A stretch of 64,000 nt of DNA from Eleginops maclovinus (taxonomy: Eukaryota; Chordata; Actinopteri; Perciformes; Eleginopidae), in assembly GCF_036324505.1 (NCBI RefSeq), contig NC_086357.1, positions 23,313,793-23,377,792 of the forward strand, written 5' to 3'. The notes under the pieces are model-generated. The model saw only the letters and a list, made by a program, of their open reading frames with translations. It made no database searches and was not told where the DNA came from. Of the stretch, positions 1-12,242 are shown in pieces; the stretch's first letter is position 1; each line of letters opens with the position of its first letter. Made by a program: the position numbers and the translations under genes.

Positions 1-51
1 AGGAGTGTGACTTGTCCTGCAGACATATGGTGGAAATATTCCGGGTAGACC

Positions 52-596
<545 letters not shown>

Positions 597-945
597 AACA
601 AGTCGTGGAAAGTAACTAAGTACATTTACTCAAGTACTACACATTCTGCTACTATTCAGAGGTAAACCGGTACTTTTACTCCTCTACATCTATGTAATAC
701 CTTTAACTTTACAGATTTGGATTAATGATGTGAAATATAATCAACACTTAAATCAGACTTTAGTTACACCTGGAGTAAATATCACAAGCTACCCTGCAGC
801 ATAACTAGCTGCACCTTTACTAGCTTGGATAACACTTTAATGCATCAATACTTATAATTAAAACATATCATATTATTCTGAAATGGACCAAATGGACTTT
901 TACTTTTGGTACTACTACATTTGCTCATAAATTAGAAAGCTATTC
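597..945. repeat. Interspersed repeat of the 'aagtacatttactcaagtac' type
   Basis: Begins with the phrase gtggaaagtaactaagtaca followed by tttactcaagtac and continues in T-rich sequence with several acttttactc words. The same phrase recurs at 59,472 and, more diverged or inverted, near 4,700-5,105 and 63,128-63,480. It is a common teleost non-autonomous repeat (I recall it as DNA-transposon derived, possibly hAT-like). The outer boundaries are approximate. Confidence 0.65.
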
Positions 946-999
946 CTCACTTCACAACAACTTCTATATATTGCGTTTACTTTGCAATAACACATATAG

Positions 1000-1013
1000 C
1001 CACCAGGGGGCGA
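1000..1013 (+). promoter_or_regulatory. CTCF-like motif
   Basis: CCACCAGGGGGCGA fits the CTCF core CCASYAGRKGGCR. This is a sequence match only; occupancy is unknown. Confidence 0.45.
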
Positions 1014-1353
1014 TGTACACTGCTGATAAAAACAACAGTTGAGCTGAAATCACTCAAATCCATGAGAGTACAGTTAAATATTCCCTTCCTGTCATCATGT
1101 CTCCCCCACTGCTCATTCAGAAACAGATTACATCAAACCAATTTACATTTTATTCTTTTGTTCCAGAAATGATTTCAATATTTAACAGCAAATGCGAGGG
1201 ATGTTGTGATGGATTGAAAGCTATGTGGAAGAGAGAGGAGAAAAGCACAGCAATAAGAGGGAGATAATGAAATAAAAACTGTGAAGGATAAAAGGGTTGC
1301 AAATTCACTGGAGTTGTGAGTATAGACAGGTTATTAGAATCTAATTTAAGTGT

Positions 1354-1623
1354 ATGAGTGGAGCAGAGAGCCCCCAGGTGGACACAGTGAGGAACACAGC
1401 GCTGAGGTTAGCAGTTTATGACTCATTTTTGTTTAGTTTAAAAAGAGGGGACTGTTTCTATGGGGACTGGAAGAACATATGTAAGCAGGCACATGTTGAG
1501 CTTCATGATGTTATGCCATCAGAGCTTTTGAGCTTTGAACACATATGTCAGCTTGGTGCAGATACAGATCTTGTGCGTGTGTTGAGGTTTATCGGTTACA
1601 CTTCATATATAACATTTAGCTGA
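1354..1623 (+). other. Unrecognised 89-codon open frame
   Basis: Uninterrupted frame from ATG to TGA, not low-complexity in composition, with a normal mix of charged and hydrophobic residues (for example CFYGDWKNIC near residue 34). I do not recognise the family. There is no signal peptide, no membrane segment, and no clear splice signal joining it to anything. It could be a decayed transposon fragment, given the LINE remnant about 300 bp downstream, or chance. No function is proposed. Confidence 0.2.
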
Positions 1624-1931
1624 TGCTTTTGTACCAAATCTACACTTAGGGGAAAAACAATGAAGATACAAACTCAGAAACAACAACAATACTGCAAGTA
1701 AATATTTCATGACCAAGAAGCAATCAAAACAGGAGACCACTTTATATAATTACTGATTCTTATTTGTGGTGGAAAGTTGGAGTGTCAGGCATCAACAAAT
1801 CAGGGTCAGGTGATTTATTAGCACCTGGTGGTAGATTTAGTTTAAAAGACATGGTATCCAACCTGAGACACATCCTAAAAACTGCTCCGTCACAAAAACT
1901 GGGCATTCAGAGTTCATAAATAAATAGGCCT

Positions 1932-2246
1932 TTATGTGACACTGCTACCACTTATTCCTTTGTGTGTTAGCTGCCGGAATACATCTGTTTCATACCGTTT
2001 TTTTATACAGTTTGGGACAACTAACCTCCAGCCCGAAGGAAGAAGCTTTAACTCTGGGTGCATAGGCTGGGAGTCATCATTCAATATAGAGCAGGACAAC
2101 CGCTGTAACTGTCTGAGGTACAGGCTCTTTAGGTTTAGCTGTTGCTCACCAATCAGTCTGGTAAACCACTTTGTGATCAGAGTTGGAGACTTTCTGCTCT
2201 TTAGAGGCAGGATACCAAACCATGACGTTAAAGAAAATTGACTCAA
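1932..2246 (-). mobile_element. Non-LTR retrotransposon (LINE) ORF2 C-terminal remnant
   Basis: The minus-strand frame ends with the arrangement typical of the last part of teleost LINE ORF2 proteins: a W-F/Y-G-x-L-P-L start, then QRLSCSILNDDSQPMHPE, then LLPSGWRLVVP and a basic N/K/R-Y stretch. In intact families the corresponding motif is 'DPSHPLHxEFxLLPSGRRxxVPRC'. Only about 100 codons remain; reverse transcriptase and endonuclease are absent, so this is a dead 5'-truncated or rearranged copy. The open frame on the opposite strand over the same bases is its shadow. Confidence 0.7.
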
Positions 2247-2589
2247 TTAAAGCACGATAAGACATGATCATCATGGATTTTGTCAACGCCAAAATAAGAC
2301 AGTTCCTTTAGACAAGTCAAACGCTGGTGCCCCCTTTTGCACACATCATGAGGTTGTTTATTTGGAGGTGATCTTTCCCTGTATATTCTGTAAATTTCTT
2401 CACAATGCTACCTAAAAGCAACGTACAGTTCTTTTGATTTTGCTTTCTTTCCTCAGAGTAACTTATCATATTCTTGTTGTCCTTTCTGTGTATATATTCT
2501 GATTTCTTTTAAATCTTTCCTTTTATTTGAACTAAAAAGTTAATATAATACTTCTATATTTGCTCCTTTTCTAAATCTTAATTCCTCTT

Positions 2590-2675
2590 ACTGTGTTTAT
2601 GTAAGCACCATTAGAAAACAAAGCAATTTACTTGTATGTCTAAACCAATAAACCTGATTCAGATTTTTTGGTGTG
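2590..2675 (+). mobile_element. LINE-type 3' tail
   Basis: The phrase tgtaagcacc...aagcaatttacttgtatgt followed by aataaacctgattcagatt resembles the 3' ends of teleost LINEs that finish in an AATAAA plus a CTGATTC-type repeat. It has the opposite orientation to the ORF2 remnant at 1,932-2,246, so the two are probably separate insertions. Confidence 0.4.
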
Positions 2676-2989
2676 GAGGGATGTCTATAAAGTAAGGCTC
2701 AAGGTCCAGCTTCTTAACGTCTTATTTAGTCAACTCTGCATTCTTGTTTAATTGAGCAACTGAGCAACAACTTCATACTTAGATTTACAGTAAAGTAACT
2801 AGGCCAGTTCAGTTCACTGCAGTAAGACAGGCTCTGTAGTTACCACATATTTAATTCACTTTTTTGCTTCTCCTCAGATATGTATGAACACAGAAACCCA
2901 CTGATTTCTTCTTGGAGCTCTTCGGTGCAGCTGTCAGGATCTCATATCATACATCTACACATCATAACTTTACATCCAAGCATCTGTCC

Positions 2990-3250
2990 ACCTTTATCTT
3001 CTCAGATTTTGTTAAGGGGAGTTTGATAGCTGCACAGTTTGAGCAATAACCCCGGCGGTTGTAAAATGATATGCACATCTGTAAGGAGTGTAATTACAGT
3101 CAGCAGCATGTGTGTCTTGGTAGGTGTAATTGGATAATCAACAGGGTGTGCGAGTAAATGTGTAGGCCTAATTGGCGAGCCAGCAGGGAGAGCAGCTGCA
3201 CCCGTGGACATGACAAACATCTTCATGAACACAAACACGACTGAGGTTTA
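2990..3250. other. Candidate conserved noncoding element
   Basis: No coding potential and no repeat that I recognise. It has balanced composition and several homeodomain-type TAATTA/TAATTG words (gtaattacag, gtgtaattggataatc, ctaattggc) set in GC-containing sequence, unlike its AT-rich flanks. The texture suggests a vertebrate enhancer. This is an inference that needs alignment to confirm. Confidence 0.25.
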
Positions 3251-4690
3251 GTTGCAGTTCTACAGAGGCATGTATGAAAAACTAGTATTTGGTCACTGCA
3301 GGGTACAGTATGTGAGCTGTAAGTAAAAATGTGTATCCTACTGGTTAAAAGATGGTGTGTAATGCCTTGGGCACCTTTTGTCGTCCAAGTGGGGATACAT
3401 AACAAATGTACTACATACTGTGATCGCAATTTCCCCACTTAGTAGTCTAGTTGCCAGTTGTTATTTGCATTCATTAAGTTGCATTAATTAGCATGTGCAG
3501 ACAATAGCTATACAATGGCTTGGCAGATTTGCACAATTTGTTTGTGGTTTTGAAGGTAATCGCGGTTGCTGAATTGATTTCTGACACCAAAATGGCAGTT
3601 TTGAGTCACAGAAAACTTCAAAATCGACCCAGAATGTGTTACAATCAGCCAACCAGGATAACAAATATGGCCACTTTCTCTTTAAAATGGATATTTTTGA
3701 TCCTGACATTTCTGAAACATCCTCAATAACCTCCAAAACTGTCCAAATCTACCAAGCCATTCTTTAGTTATTGTCTGGAAATGCTAATAAATGCATTATA
3801 TGCTAATTGTGCAAATGTTCCAACATGTGCAATTAAGGATCCGGGAGTTTCTATGTGCTGGGGACCCGTACTGTACTTTTCTAACATTAAACTTTGGGGC
3901 ACATTTCCGGATTCACAATAGGACGCTATGAGCTGGCCAATAGACCATCTCTACACCATGCACTACATTATACAGATATTTACAGCGATGATGATATGAC
4001 AAGGTACTGTTCTTTCTAAAAGAAGGCTGTAAAGAGTCTCTGTGTGATTCTATTCGCAGTGGTGTGATCGTTTTCTCCACACGGTGCCATTTTGCCCAGA
4101 CAACAGAGTAAAATTAGCAGCTTTTGTCAAAACAGGAGGTTTAGCAAATCAAAGCATCTGTGGCAGTAAGTCCGTGCCACAGACTCCAATTTGACAGACA
4201 ATACTGCAAAGCGCTTGTGAAATTGGCCAATTATCCTGCAGGCTGATATCATATCGTTAGAGATCCACAGAGTTCTGGGGGAAAGAAGAAAAGGCTTTGT
4301 AAAAAAGAAGTCGTGATATTTATGTAATCATTTTAATGTGTTTTTTCTTTTGCATAGCAGGATTATAAAACATGCCAAAAACTGTCACACAACTCATAAC
4401 AAATAGCTTGTATCATCAAATCAAGAATTGATGCAGAACATTATTTACTGTATAGAAAATCAATTATATTTTCAGGACGAAACTCTGTACATGGCTCCTG
4501 ACTCGTCACATCCCCTCGATCTTTATCATCATCACAACTATTATGACATTTTAGGAAAAGCTCACTGTTTCTCTTTCAAAATAAAAGTCTTTATCCTGAT
4601 TTTTGTGAAAATACAGATTCTGTTTGTCTTTATGGCACACAAAATACCTTTGTATTCACAAAAAATAAATGTGAAAATTGAGATGAACTG
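3251..4690. other. Intergenic DNA, nothing recognised
   Basis: Read on both strands. The open frames here (3223-3736 and 4428-4691) are short, overlap each other on opposite strands and show no family motif. Confidence 0.55.
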
Positions 4691-4694
4691 AGAT

Positions 4695-5105
4695 CATTCT
4701 TGAGGTGCTTGTACTTGAGTATTTTCATTTCATGGAATCAAATATTGTACTATCAACTCCACTTTTATATTAGCAATACAACAATCACTCACTTATATTC
4801 ACTAATAGAATATGATTTTCTGGAGGGAGAAATCTGGCAGCATAAAAAGTCATTAGTGTTATCTCATTAAAATGAAAGACACCTGAACGCATCGCTCATT
4901 TTAAACCAGTGATCTCATATATTTTATTCTGAAAAAAGCCACTTTGGATAATGAGTACTTTAGATTTTGTACTTCAGTATCTTTTGCTACTTATACTTTT
5001 GTACCTTTAGTTAAGTAACATTTTAAATTTGGGATGTTTACTACACTGCTGTATTATTACTTTTACTTGAGTATAACCTCTGAGCAGTTATTATACCACT
5101 GTCAT
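4695..5105. repeat. Inverted copy of the 'tactcaagtac' interspersed repeat
   Basis: Contains gcttgtacttgagtatttt at the left and tacttttacttgagtataac at the right, with repeated 'tactttt/gtaccttt' words between. It matches the reverse complement of the elements at 597 and 59,472. Boundaries are approximate. Confidence 0.55.
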
Positions 5106-5329
5106 TATTGATTCCCAGCGTTGACAAAGCGTCTATACTTCTGTATGTAGGGCGATGTTTTGAATTGCACGAGTTTTATCTTTCTCTTGTAAGCTGCCTG
5201 TGTCGCACAAGGTTGCAGAAAATGTAAATTGAAGTGAACTTGTACATGTAAGAGTTATTCAGGGCAGCAGAATACTGTTTCATCTATCTGGTGTTTTGTC
5301 CTATTTTCCTCCCTTTGTCCCCGCTACAC

Positions 5330-5590
5330 ATTTTCCAATACCACCTTCAATTCTACCTTAATCTTTCTCCCACTTTCCCAGTGAACGGTCCTCATTTTGT
5401 CTTTGCCCCGGCTCACACAAAGGTGTTTACCTGCTTTATGTGAAGCCAGATTACCTCTGCCATTGTCCAGCTGTGCTTGTTGGTGAGGCAGCCAGGTGTT
5501 TCCATGGAAACCCAGTTCAGGGGTCAGTATATAGCAGAAGCACTCGGCCAAGATGTACAAATGCAGTAAATTGAAGCATTGTGACGGGAC
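5330..5590. promoter_or_regulatory. Candidate regulatory block with a perfect RFX-like palindrome
   Basis: 5498-5511 reads GTTTCCATGGAAAC, a 14-bp self-complementary word close to the palindromic X-box bound by RFX factors (GTTRCCATGGYAAC). The surrounding 250 bp is more GC-rich than its flanks and carries no known repeat. Function is inferred only. Confidence 0.3.
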
Positions 5591-7080
5591 TGTGAGTCCT
5601 GGGTGTTCATGCTGTGCTGTTTCCTCTTCGTGTTAGAACATGAATATCACCCAGCGCACATCCAGCTCCCTGAATACATTTTTATCCTGTTATAAAAACA
5701 AGTAGAACAATAACAAGTCCGTGAAGCCCACTCAGAGATTACAAGCATAGTTCAGTTTGAATGTCTTATTTGAACATTTTTCATACAGTTTAATTTTATA
5801 GAACTTATTTTCCCCCTGTGTTTCTCTCTTTTATTTCATCTTTAAAAATGTTATATTATAAGCATTTATTTAAGTGTGTGCGTGGGAGTGCTATAACTCC
5901 AGTGATTGTAGTGATGGGGACATACGGGGTCAGAAAATCTCAGAATTACTTTCAAGAAATATACTTTTAGGCAATGTTATGTGGGGTAAGAGTAGATACC
6001 TACCAAGATTGGTGAACAAAAATTAAGTTATTGATTATTGCATCCAAGATCTCTGGTCATTTTATAATGAGTAAGATAGGGGGCATTTTTTTGTTTAGCT
6101 TGGGACAATGCTCATTCATTTATTCTATTTTTACATTGCATGTTATGCTTTTTTTAGTGTGCAAATAAACCTTTTGAAAGCTCTTTTACTTGTTAGATAA
6201 CTTTTCCTGATGCAAGCTTTTTTTCTGAACATTTTATACATATATTTAAAAAGTAAAAGGGAGAGAATCAGCCATTTCAAAAGTTGTAATTTATTGTCAT
6301 TCTAAAATGAATATGCAGATATTTAAAATATTCTAGACATTGTGCTTTTGTTCATGCATGTGTGTGTGTTGTGTAATGTAATGGCCATATATACAGTATT
6401 TGTGTCAGTGTGTCAGGCCAGGTGATTAGCTGTAAGACTGATGTGCTGTAACACAATGCCGGATGGATTAATTGAAAACTGAGCCTCCTCTCAGTCATTA
6501 TAGATCCTCCGCTGTGATACGTCTTATCTTGTTCCTTGTCTTACACAGTCCGCCGACCACAGACTGAAAGCGAGACCAGCAGCTCTGCTACACAGCACTG
6601 CGTCTCTGACTGGGTCAGTCAGCCAGGCCTCATCGCTCACCGGAAAGTCAGACAACATTTTGTACATCACACGTGTCAAAGAAAACCCCCAAAATGAGAC
6701 CTTTTTTACTTAGACTTCAAAGATTAAGCTGCATTATAAGATGTAGTGTGACAGTAGAAAAAGAAATGTTCGATGCAATTGCACATTACATGTTCAATCA
6801 GTACATAACAGCAGCTTTGAATCAGAGAAAGTATATGATTTATTGTAATACGAAGTGTTAAGGACTCTGTGTACTGAGCTAAGATATAGTAATGATTGAG
6901 TGTGTACAGTATGGGAAGGTCATGTGTGTGTCTGTTTGTTCTATTCAGTTTATGACCTTGAAAACAGGGACAATTTCACAAAGTGAGGACGCACTGTCAA
7001 ACAGCTGTCTGCTATAGGAATAATTTAATACACTTTTTCACTTTCTTGCAAGAATCTGTATGGTAACTTTGAGTGTACGC
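5591..7080. other. AT-rich intergenic DNA, nothing recognised
   Basis: Short poly-T runs and one short (tgtg) stretch near 6,360. No exon, RNA gene or clear repeat was recognised. The 62-codon frame at 6673-6861 has no family features. Confidence 0.55.
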
Positions 7081-7089
7081 TAGTGACCT

Positions 7090-7640
7090 GTTAGCTTAGC
7101 ATAGCATAAAGATTGTTAAGGGGGGAAAAAGCTAGCCTAGGCCTGTCCGAACTTTTCTTTATTGACGCCACTGCTCAGCCTTGCTTCCAATTTTGCCCAT
7201 TGGTCACATGTGGTATTGCAGCATGAAAAATCCCCCTGCCAATGAAAATGATATTTTTCCCATTAACCACCATTTTAAAAAAACTGTCTCTAAAACTGTT
7301 GAGGACAATAAGACATTCATTTTTGATACATTGGAGATTTAATATTTGTAAAAACTTCCCCATGCTGAGATAAGCGATTTGAAAATCTGTGACATAACCA
7401 TAATGTAAAGTCCATGAATCTAGCGGGTCTTTGTGGGTGTCACCAGCAGAAGACACACTATTGCACATTTAAAGCGGGCTGAAAAATAAGAGGGGAACCC
7501 ATAAGCTATAGGCCTACATTTTTGGGGGGAAACATGCAAGGCGAACCACTGAGTAGGCGTTATCGTTGGGTGCGGTGTCCTGTTCTTACAATACATCCAC
7601 TAAGCTAAGCTAAGCTAACTGACTGCTGGAGTTTAAACAT
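7090..7640. repeat. Interspersed repeat with 'agcttagcatagcataaag' motif
   Basis: The left part has gttagcttagcatagcataa and the right part aagctaagctaagctaac, that is, near-inverted 'gcttagc/gctaagc' words about 500 bp apart. Such gcttagc-rich ends are widespread in teleost genomes as short interspersed elements. The family name and exact ends are uncertain. Confidence 0.45.
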
Positions 7641-7937
7641 GTTGAAAAAAATGACCTTATTTAACTTTTTCCAAGAAAGCAAATAATCATATCTACAGAT
7701 GTGTCTTACTTCTTCTTTTAGTTTAAGGTTAGAGTTAGGGTTAAGGTTCTTGTATACATGTATGGAACATTTTATTCCTTAAAACAAAATATATCTGAGA
7801 GGGGAAAACTACTCTCAGACCACATGGAGTTAGGGTTAGGGGTTACAAGTATATGATTTCATTTTAATGGGCAAGAAACCATAACGTTTGAGAATCTAGA
7901 AACATGGTGATCCTTACAAGTACATCAATACAAACCT

Positions 7938-7940
<3 letters not shown>

Positions 7941-7981
<41 letters not shown>
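7941..7981. repeat. (TG)n microsatellite, about 20 units
   Basis: Perfect TG run seen directly. Confidence 0.98.
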
Positions 7982-7983
<2 letters not shown>

Positions 7984-9315
7984 TTTGTCCTACTGCATTT
8001 GATACCAATACCACTATGTAGGTTTCAACAATATAATCACCGTCCTATTCACTCCTCCATTCATCACTGCTGTGTGATACAAATGACAGTATAACAAAGA
8101 TAAGGGCTTTGTATTGAATGAGACAAAAAGGGAAATATTGTCCATACTTTCAGCCCGATACAAAGCAGCTTTGAACACACCTCTCCTATCTCTGTGTACA
8201 TCCTGCACTGCGTTTTCCTAACGTTGATGTAATTGTTGTCATGTAGCGTGGTGTAAATGTGAGAAATGTCATGTCAGACCCAACACCATAAGAGGGCTCT
8301 GTTAATGTGCTTTTTTAAAAGAGATTAAACTCTTTTTTTTACAGCCACTGAGGATATTTCATTGGTGTAACTTTACTACTCCCCCCGATTGCCTCTGTTC
8401 ACACACACCCACGAGTCAACAACACATCACCTCATTTCAGCAGCTTTTGTGAAAAAGACCCACTTCCTGCAAGGACAAAAGATTAGCAGCTCAAGTGTGT
8501 TTGTGTGGATGCTTCGCCGTGTATGCTTTTCATTGAGAGGTGTTCTGCTAAATCCCACTCAGCCTTGCATCACACTGAAAGAATAAACACATGCAAAATT
8601 AAAACATGTAATTATTTTTCTTCTTTGTTACATAAACATATCTGAAGAGTGTTTTGAGAAGTGATTTTTGAGGTATGTTTATGTAAGCCTGATTGTCACT
8701 GTTTCTCCGACTGTCCTTAATCCATTTGCTTCATGTATCCACAGTTTGCAGAACCGATCACAAGTTGCAATCACAAGATGTGGAACAATCACAGTGTCTG
8801 TGAGACGGGACGGGAACACAGGAATATCTTTGTTGTCTTCGCTGTGTCCGCATTTGTGAGTCTGCCCTGCAACGACACGTTTTTACAGATTTAATAACCT
8901 AACTCACACACACTGATCACTGATTAAATGCCTCTGGTGTCTTTAACTTTGTAAGACAAAGTATAGGTGTTAAAGTAATACATTAAGAACTCCTGGCTTC
9001 TTAGAACTGTCAAAGTTTGGTGTATTATTAACAACTTCTGGCACAACTTTAATCAGGAATGACTAATTAGGGATTGTTTACTGATATTCTGTTATATAAC
9101 AAGAAATCCTGAGAAGTAATTAATGCCTGTATTACATTGTATGCCAACTAATAATAGGCATTGCATTTTTTGGGGTAAAGTATTCAGTTAAGGCAGTTAC
9201 AAATATTAACTCAATTTGTCAAATGATTTGATTCAACCATCACATCATGTATAACCCCAATTTAGTTTTAACTTTTTAAAGCATTCTGATGTGTTCTTGG
9301 TTATTTTGTTCATTT
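7982..9315. other. Intergenic DNA, nothing recognised
   Basis: No exon with splice signals, no RNA gene and no repeat that I can name. The frames at 8014-8208, 8389-8586 and 8668-8859 have no family features. Confidence 0.55.
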
Positions 9316-9320
9316 TGACA

Positions 9321-9734
9321 GGCTTTTGGGGGTTTCCCTTTCCTGTAGTGTGTTATATAAGTTCCTATGATGTAAATGCGCCCTTGGCCTGAAACGCCTC
9401 GATTGTAGTAATGTGTTTACATCCGTAACATAATGACATCACTATGTAACACATCCGCGCTTCTATTGGCTAGCGCTCCAACACATTTTACGTGGTAGGC
9501 TATGAGGCGGGACATCTCTAAGCAGTTGACCAATCCCAACAGAGCCGGCCAGCTATGAAAATCAGCGCAGACTGGGCTCTGGTTTCAGACAGAGGGTGAA
9601 AAGAGGTGCTGCAGCACAGGCAGTATGAGAAACATAAAGAGCTTTTTGAACATTAAAGCATGGAGACATGTCCCAGTGGAGGCAAACAATGCATATTACG
9701 AACTGTGAACATTTGCATAATAGGGCCCCTTTAA
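9321..9734 (+). mobile_element. TTAA-ended MITE, family 1, copy B
   Basis: Shares long stretches with the copy at 30,273-30,632: a GGCTTTTGGGGGTTTCCCTTTCC start, the CCAAT-containing middle (attggctagcgctcc, gttgaccaatc), then ggtttcagacagagggtgaa, aagagctttttgaacatta and the terminal tagggcccctttaa. It ends in TTAA at 9731-9734. The left terminus is diverged or missing. Non-autonomous, with no transposase. Confidence 0.75.
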
Positions 9735-11880
9735 AACTACACACTGTAATTGTTTTATTTCCTAGCAGAAGCAATGTGAGATGCTATTTTGAGTCCAAAC
9801 CATTGTTATAAAAACCAGTGGGTAGCATTTTATAGTTGGTGGAAACTTTACACAGTAGTTGTGGGCAGACAATTGCATTAATAGACTTTTCTTTTCTCTC
9901 ATGCATCCTATAAAGTCTCATGAGAAAAACAATAAAGCATCGCTCTGATCTCACATAATGTCTCTCTGGGTTGAATATGGCCAGATATTAGATAGAGGCT
10001 GCTGGGGATGTCTCTGAATATTACCGAGGGGTTTATGAGAAGAAAATAATAAATACACGGCTGAATTCCTCCAGCAATCCAATCGACTGTAAATATTTAT
10101 TTTAACTCCTGGTTCTATATCTTGTTTTCCCACACAGTGATGCAGCCATATCCTCATACTCACAACTGCATTAATAGAAAGGCATGACTCTTACAGTGCA
10201 ATAACAGTATGAATACAGATTCGTCACATACCAGCAAGCTCCAAATGACTGGAAAAGTCTCCAGAAACTAATGAAGTGCACACAGTTGCTGCTCTCCAAA
10301 TGCTACTTACAGATTACATATCGATGCTCTATCCAAACTGTAATAACAGGAACATTGAATGCGTCACTATAGTAAAATGTGATGGCTTTATGTGGTAGTA
10401 TCAATACAAAATGTGGCCTGTTTGATTTGATGGTGGACCTATGCAGTATTTTTCTCTGAGCTATAAGTACAGCCCTGTCTCTTCCTGTTTTCAATCTCTT
10501 TTTATCCCCCTCCTCTTCCTCCATCTGTTGCTCTCCACCCACCTCATCTTTCACCTCCTGTCTCCTTTTCTCCCACATATGATTGCTAAGACACTTTGGT
10601 ACAGTGTTGGACATTTGTTTTCCTTCTTATGCAAACAGGAACGTCAACATAAATACATATTCTCCCTTCATTATGATGGATATATAACGGAAAATATATA
10701 TTTAAATTTCATGCAAATGACATGTATTCAGGTTTCCCTCTTTTAAAATACTTAAGGGTCATTGTTGTAGTTGGGGCTATAAGGGTATGGACTTCAAGTT
10801 CATGTTAAAAATGATCAGCATTTGAGGTAAGATGGACCTTTTATTGTTCCTTTTCAGTTTTAGCTACTCTTATCTTCAGGAAGGCTCCTGTTCATACATT
10901 ATAGGAAGATCATATAAGCGGAACATCCGCAGTTACACAAAAACTTAAAAGGGAATAAATCAATATGAAAACTGAGGATTTAAAGACTTTTAAATGATTT
11001 AAATTCCAATTCTGATTTCGTTTCGTCTGGGTTCCCTTGATTCATTTTGTTTAGAATCCTCAGGACAGAGGACAGCACAAAGCTGCGTGATTGCATTACA
11101 TTTTGCCAGTGTAAATTTGGCATTAAGACCTTATTCAGTCACATATACAATTGTGATCCCTGAAACTAGTTTGGCAACAGAAAAAAGTATCAAAATGAAA
11201 CATTGGATGACATAGATGCCCAAAATAACAGCCCACACAGAGCCATCTCCACCAGAGCTGTTGCATAATAACAGCCACTTTAACTGTGGGTGTGTTCAAC
11301 TGATTAATCTGGCTTACTGAGAATATTAAAGCCTGAGTTCCCAAACACACATGAACAGAATCATAATGCCCTCATTATGATCACTGAGCCCTCATTTACA
11401 TGTGAGTCAGAGAGCAGCTGGGCCAAAACTGCTGTTCTAACGGTTCGTTATGCAAGGAGCCCTGAGTGCCTTCACACGTTTCTTCACCAGGGGTCGTAGT
11501 TTCTTTGCAGCGGGTTATAATTCAAAACAATCCTCGCCACATGGCTCTAATAAAACCTGAGAGGCAGAGTGGGAACGTTTATAAACAAAGAAATGTCTCT
11601 CCTGCTGAGAGAAAAGACTGTTTCAATTTGAAGTAACCAAACAAAACAATCTAAGAATCTGCTGCAGACTAGCAGCCCCAGTGACTTTGTTTTTCATGGG
11701 GCAGCGAGGTAAAGCATTGTGGCACAAAAGAGAGCGTATTGTGGCCGAGACAATGCAGTTTATAGTAAAGATCACTTAAAAATAAACATATGCAAACACA
11801 CCCATGCAGTATAGAAGTAATAGAAAAGAATAACTATAGTTCAAAAAAGCTTTATGGGTAATACGTTTGTTAACTTTATA
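9735..11880. other. Intergenic DNA with two candidate conserved noncoding blocks
   Basis: 9,945-10,160 (gaatatggccagatattag and following) and 11,380-11,640 (cctcatttacatgtgagtc and following) have the mixed composition of vertebrate noncoding regulatory DNA. They contain no exons and no repeats that I recognise. The pyrimidine-rich stretch at 10,480-10,580 is simple sequence. No gene is supported. Confidence 0.3.
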
Positions 11881-12242
11881 TTAAAGGGGCCCCATTATGC
11901 TAATTGTTTAGGTTAATATTTGTATTTTGTTCCTCTACTGTGACTGTTTCCATGCTTTATTGTTCAAAAAGCTCTTTATTTTTCTCAAACTGCCTGTGCT
12001 GTAGCATCTTTTCACCCTCTGTGTGAAACCAGAGCCCAGTCTGCTCTGATTGGTTAGCTGGCAGGCTCTGTTTTGATTGGTCAACCACTTAGAGATGTCC
12101 CGCCCATCAGACTATTACGTACAATGTGTTAGTGAGCTAGCCAATAGAAGCGGGAGGGTTACATAGTGATGTCATTGTGTTACTGAAGTAAACAAAGGAG
12201 TCCAATGGATGTGTTTCAGGCGTGTGGTGGGGGGGGGGGGGG
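11881..12242 (-). mobile_element. TTAA-ended MITE, family 1, copy C (inverted) with poly-G end
   Basis: Starts TTAAAGGGGCCCCATTATGC and runs through the reverse complement of the family-1 body (agctctttatttttctcaaa, ttttcaccctctgtgtgaaa, ctctgattggttagctggc). It finishes at about 12,228 in a run of 14 G (12,229-12,242). Same family as 9,321-9,734 and 30,273-30,632. No coding capacity. Confidence 0.75.
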
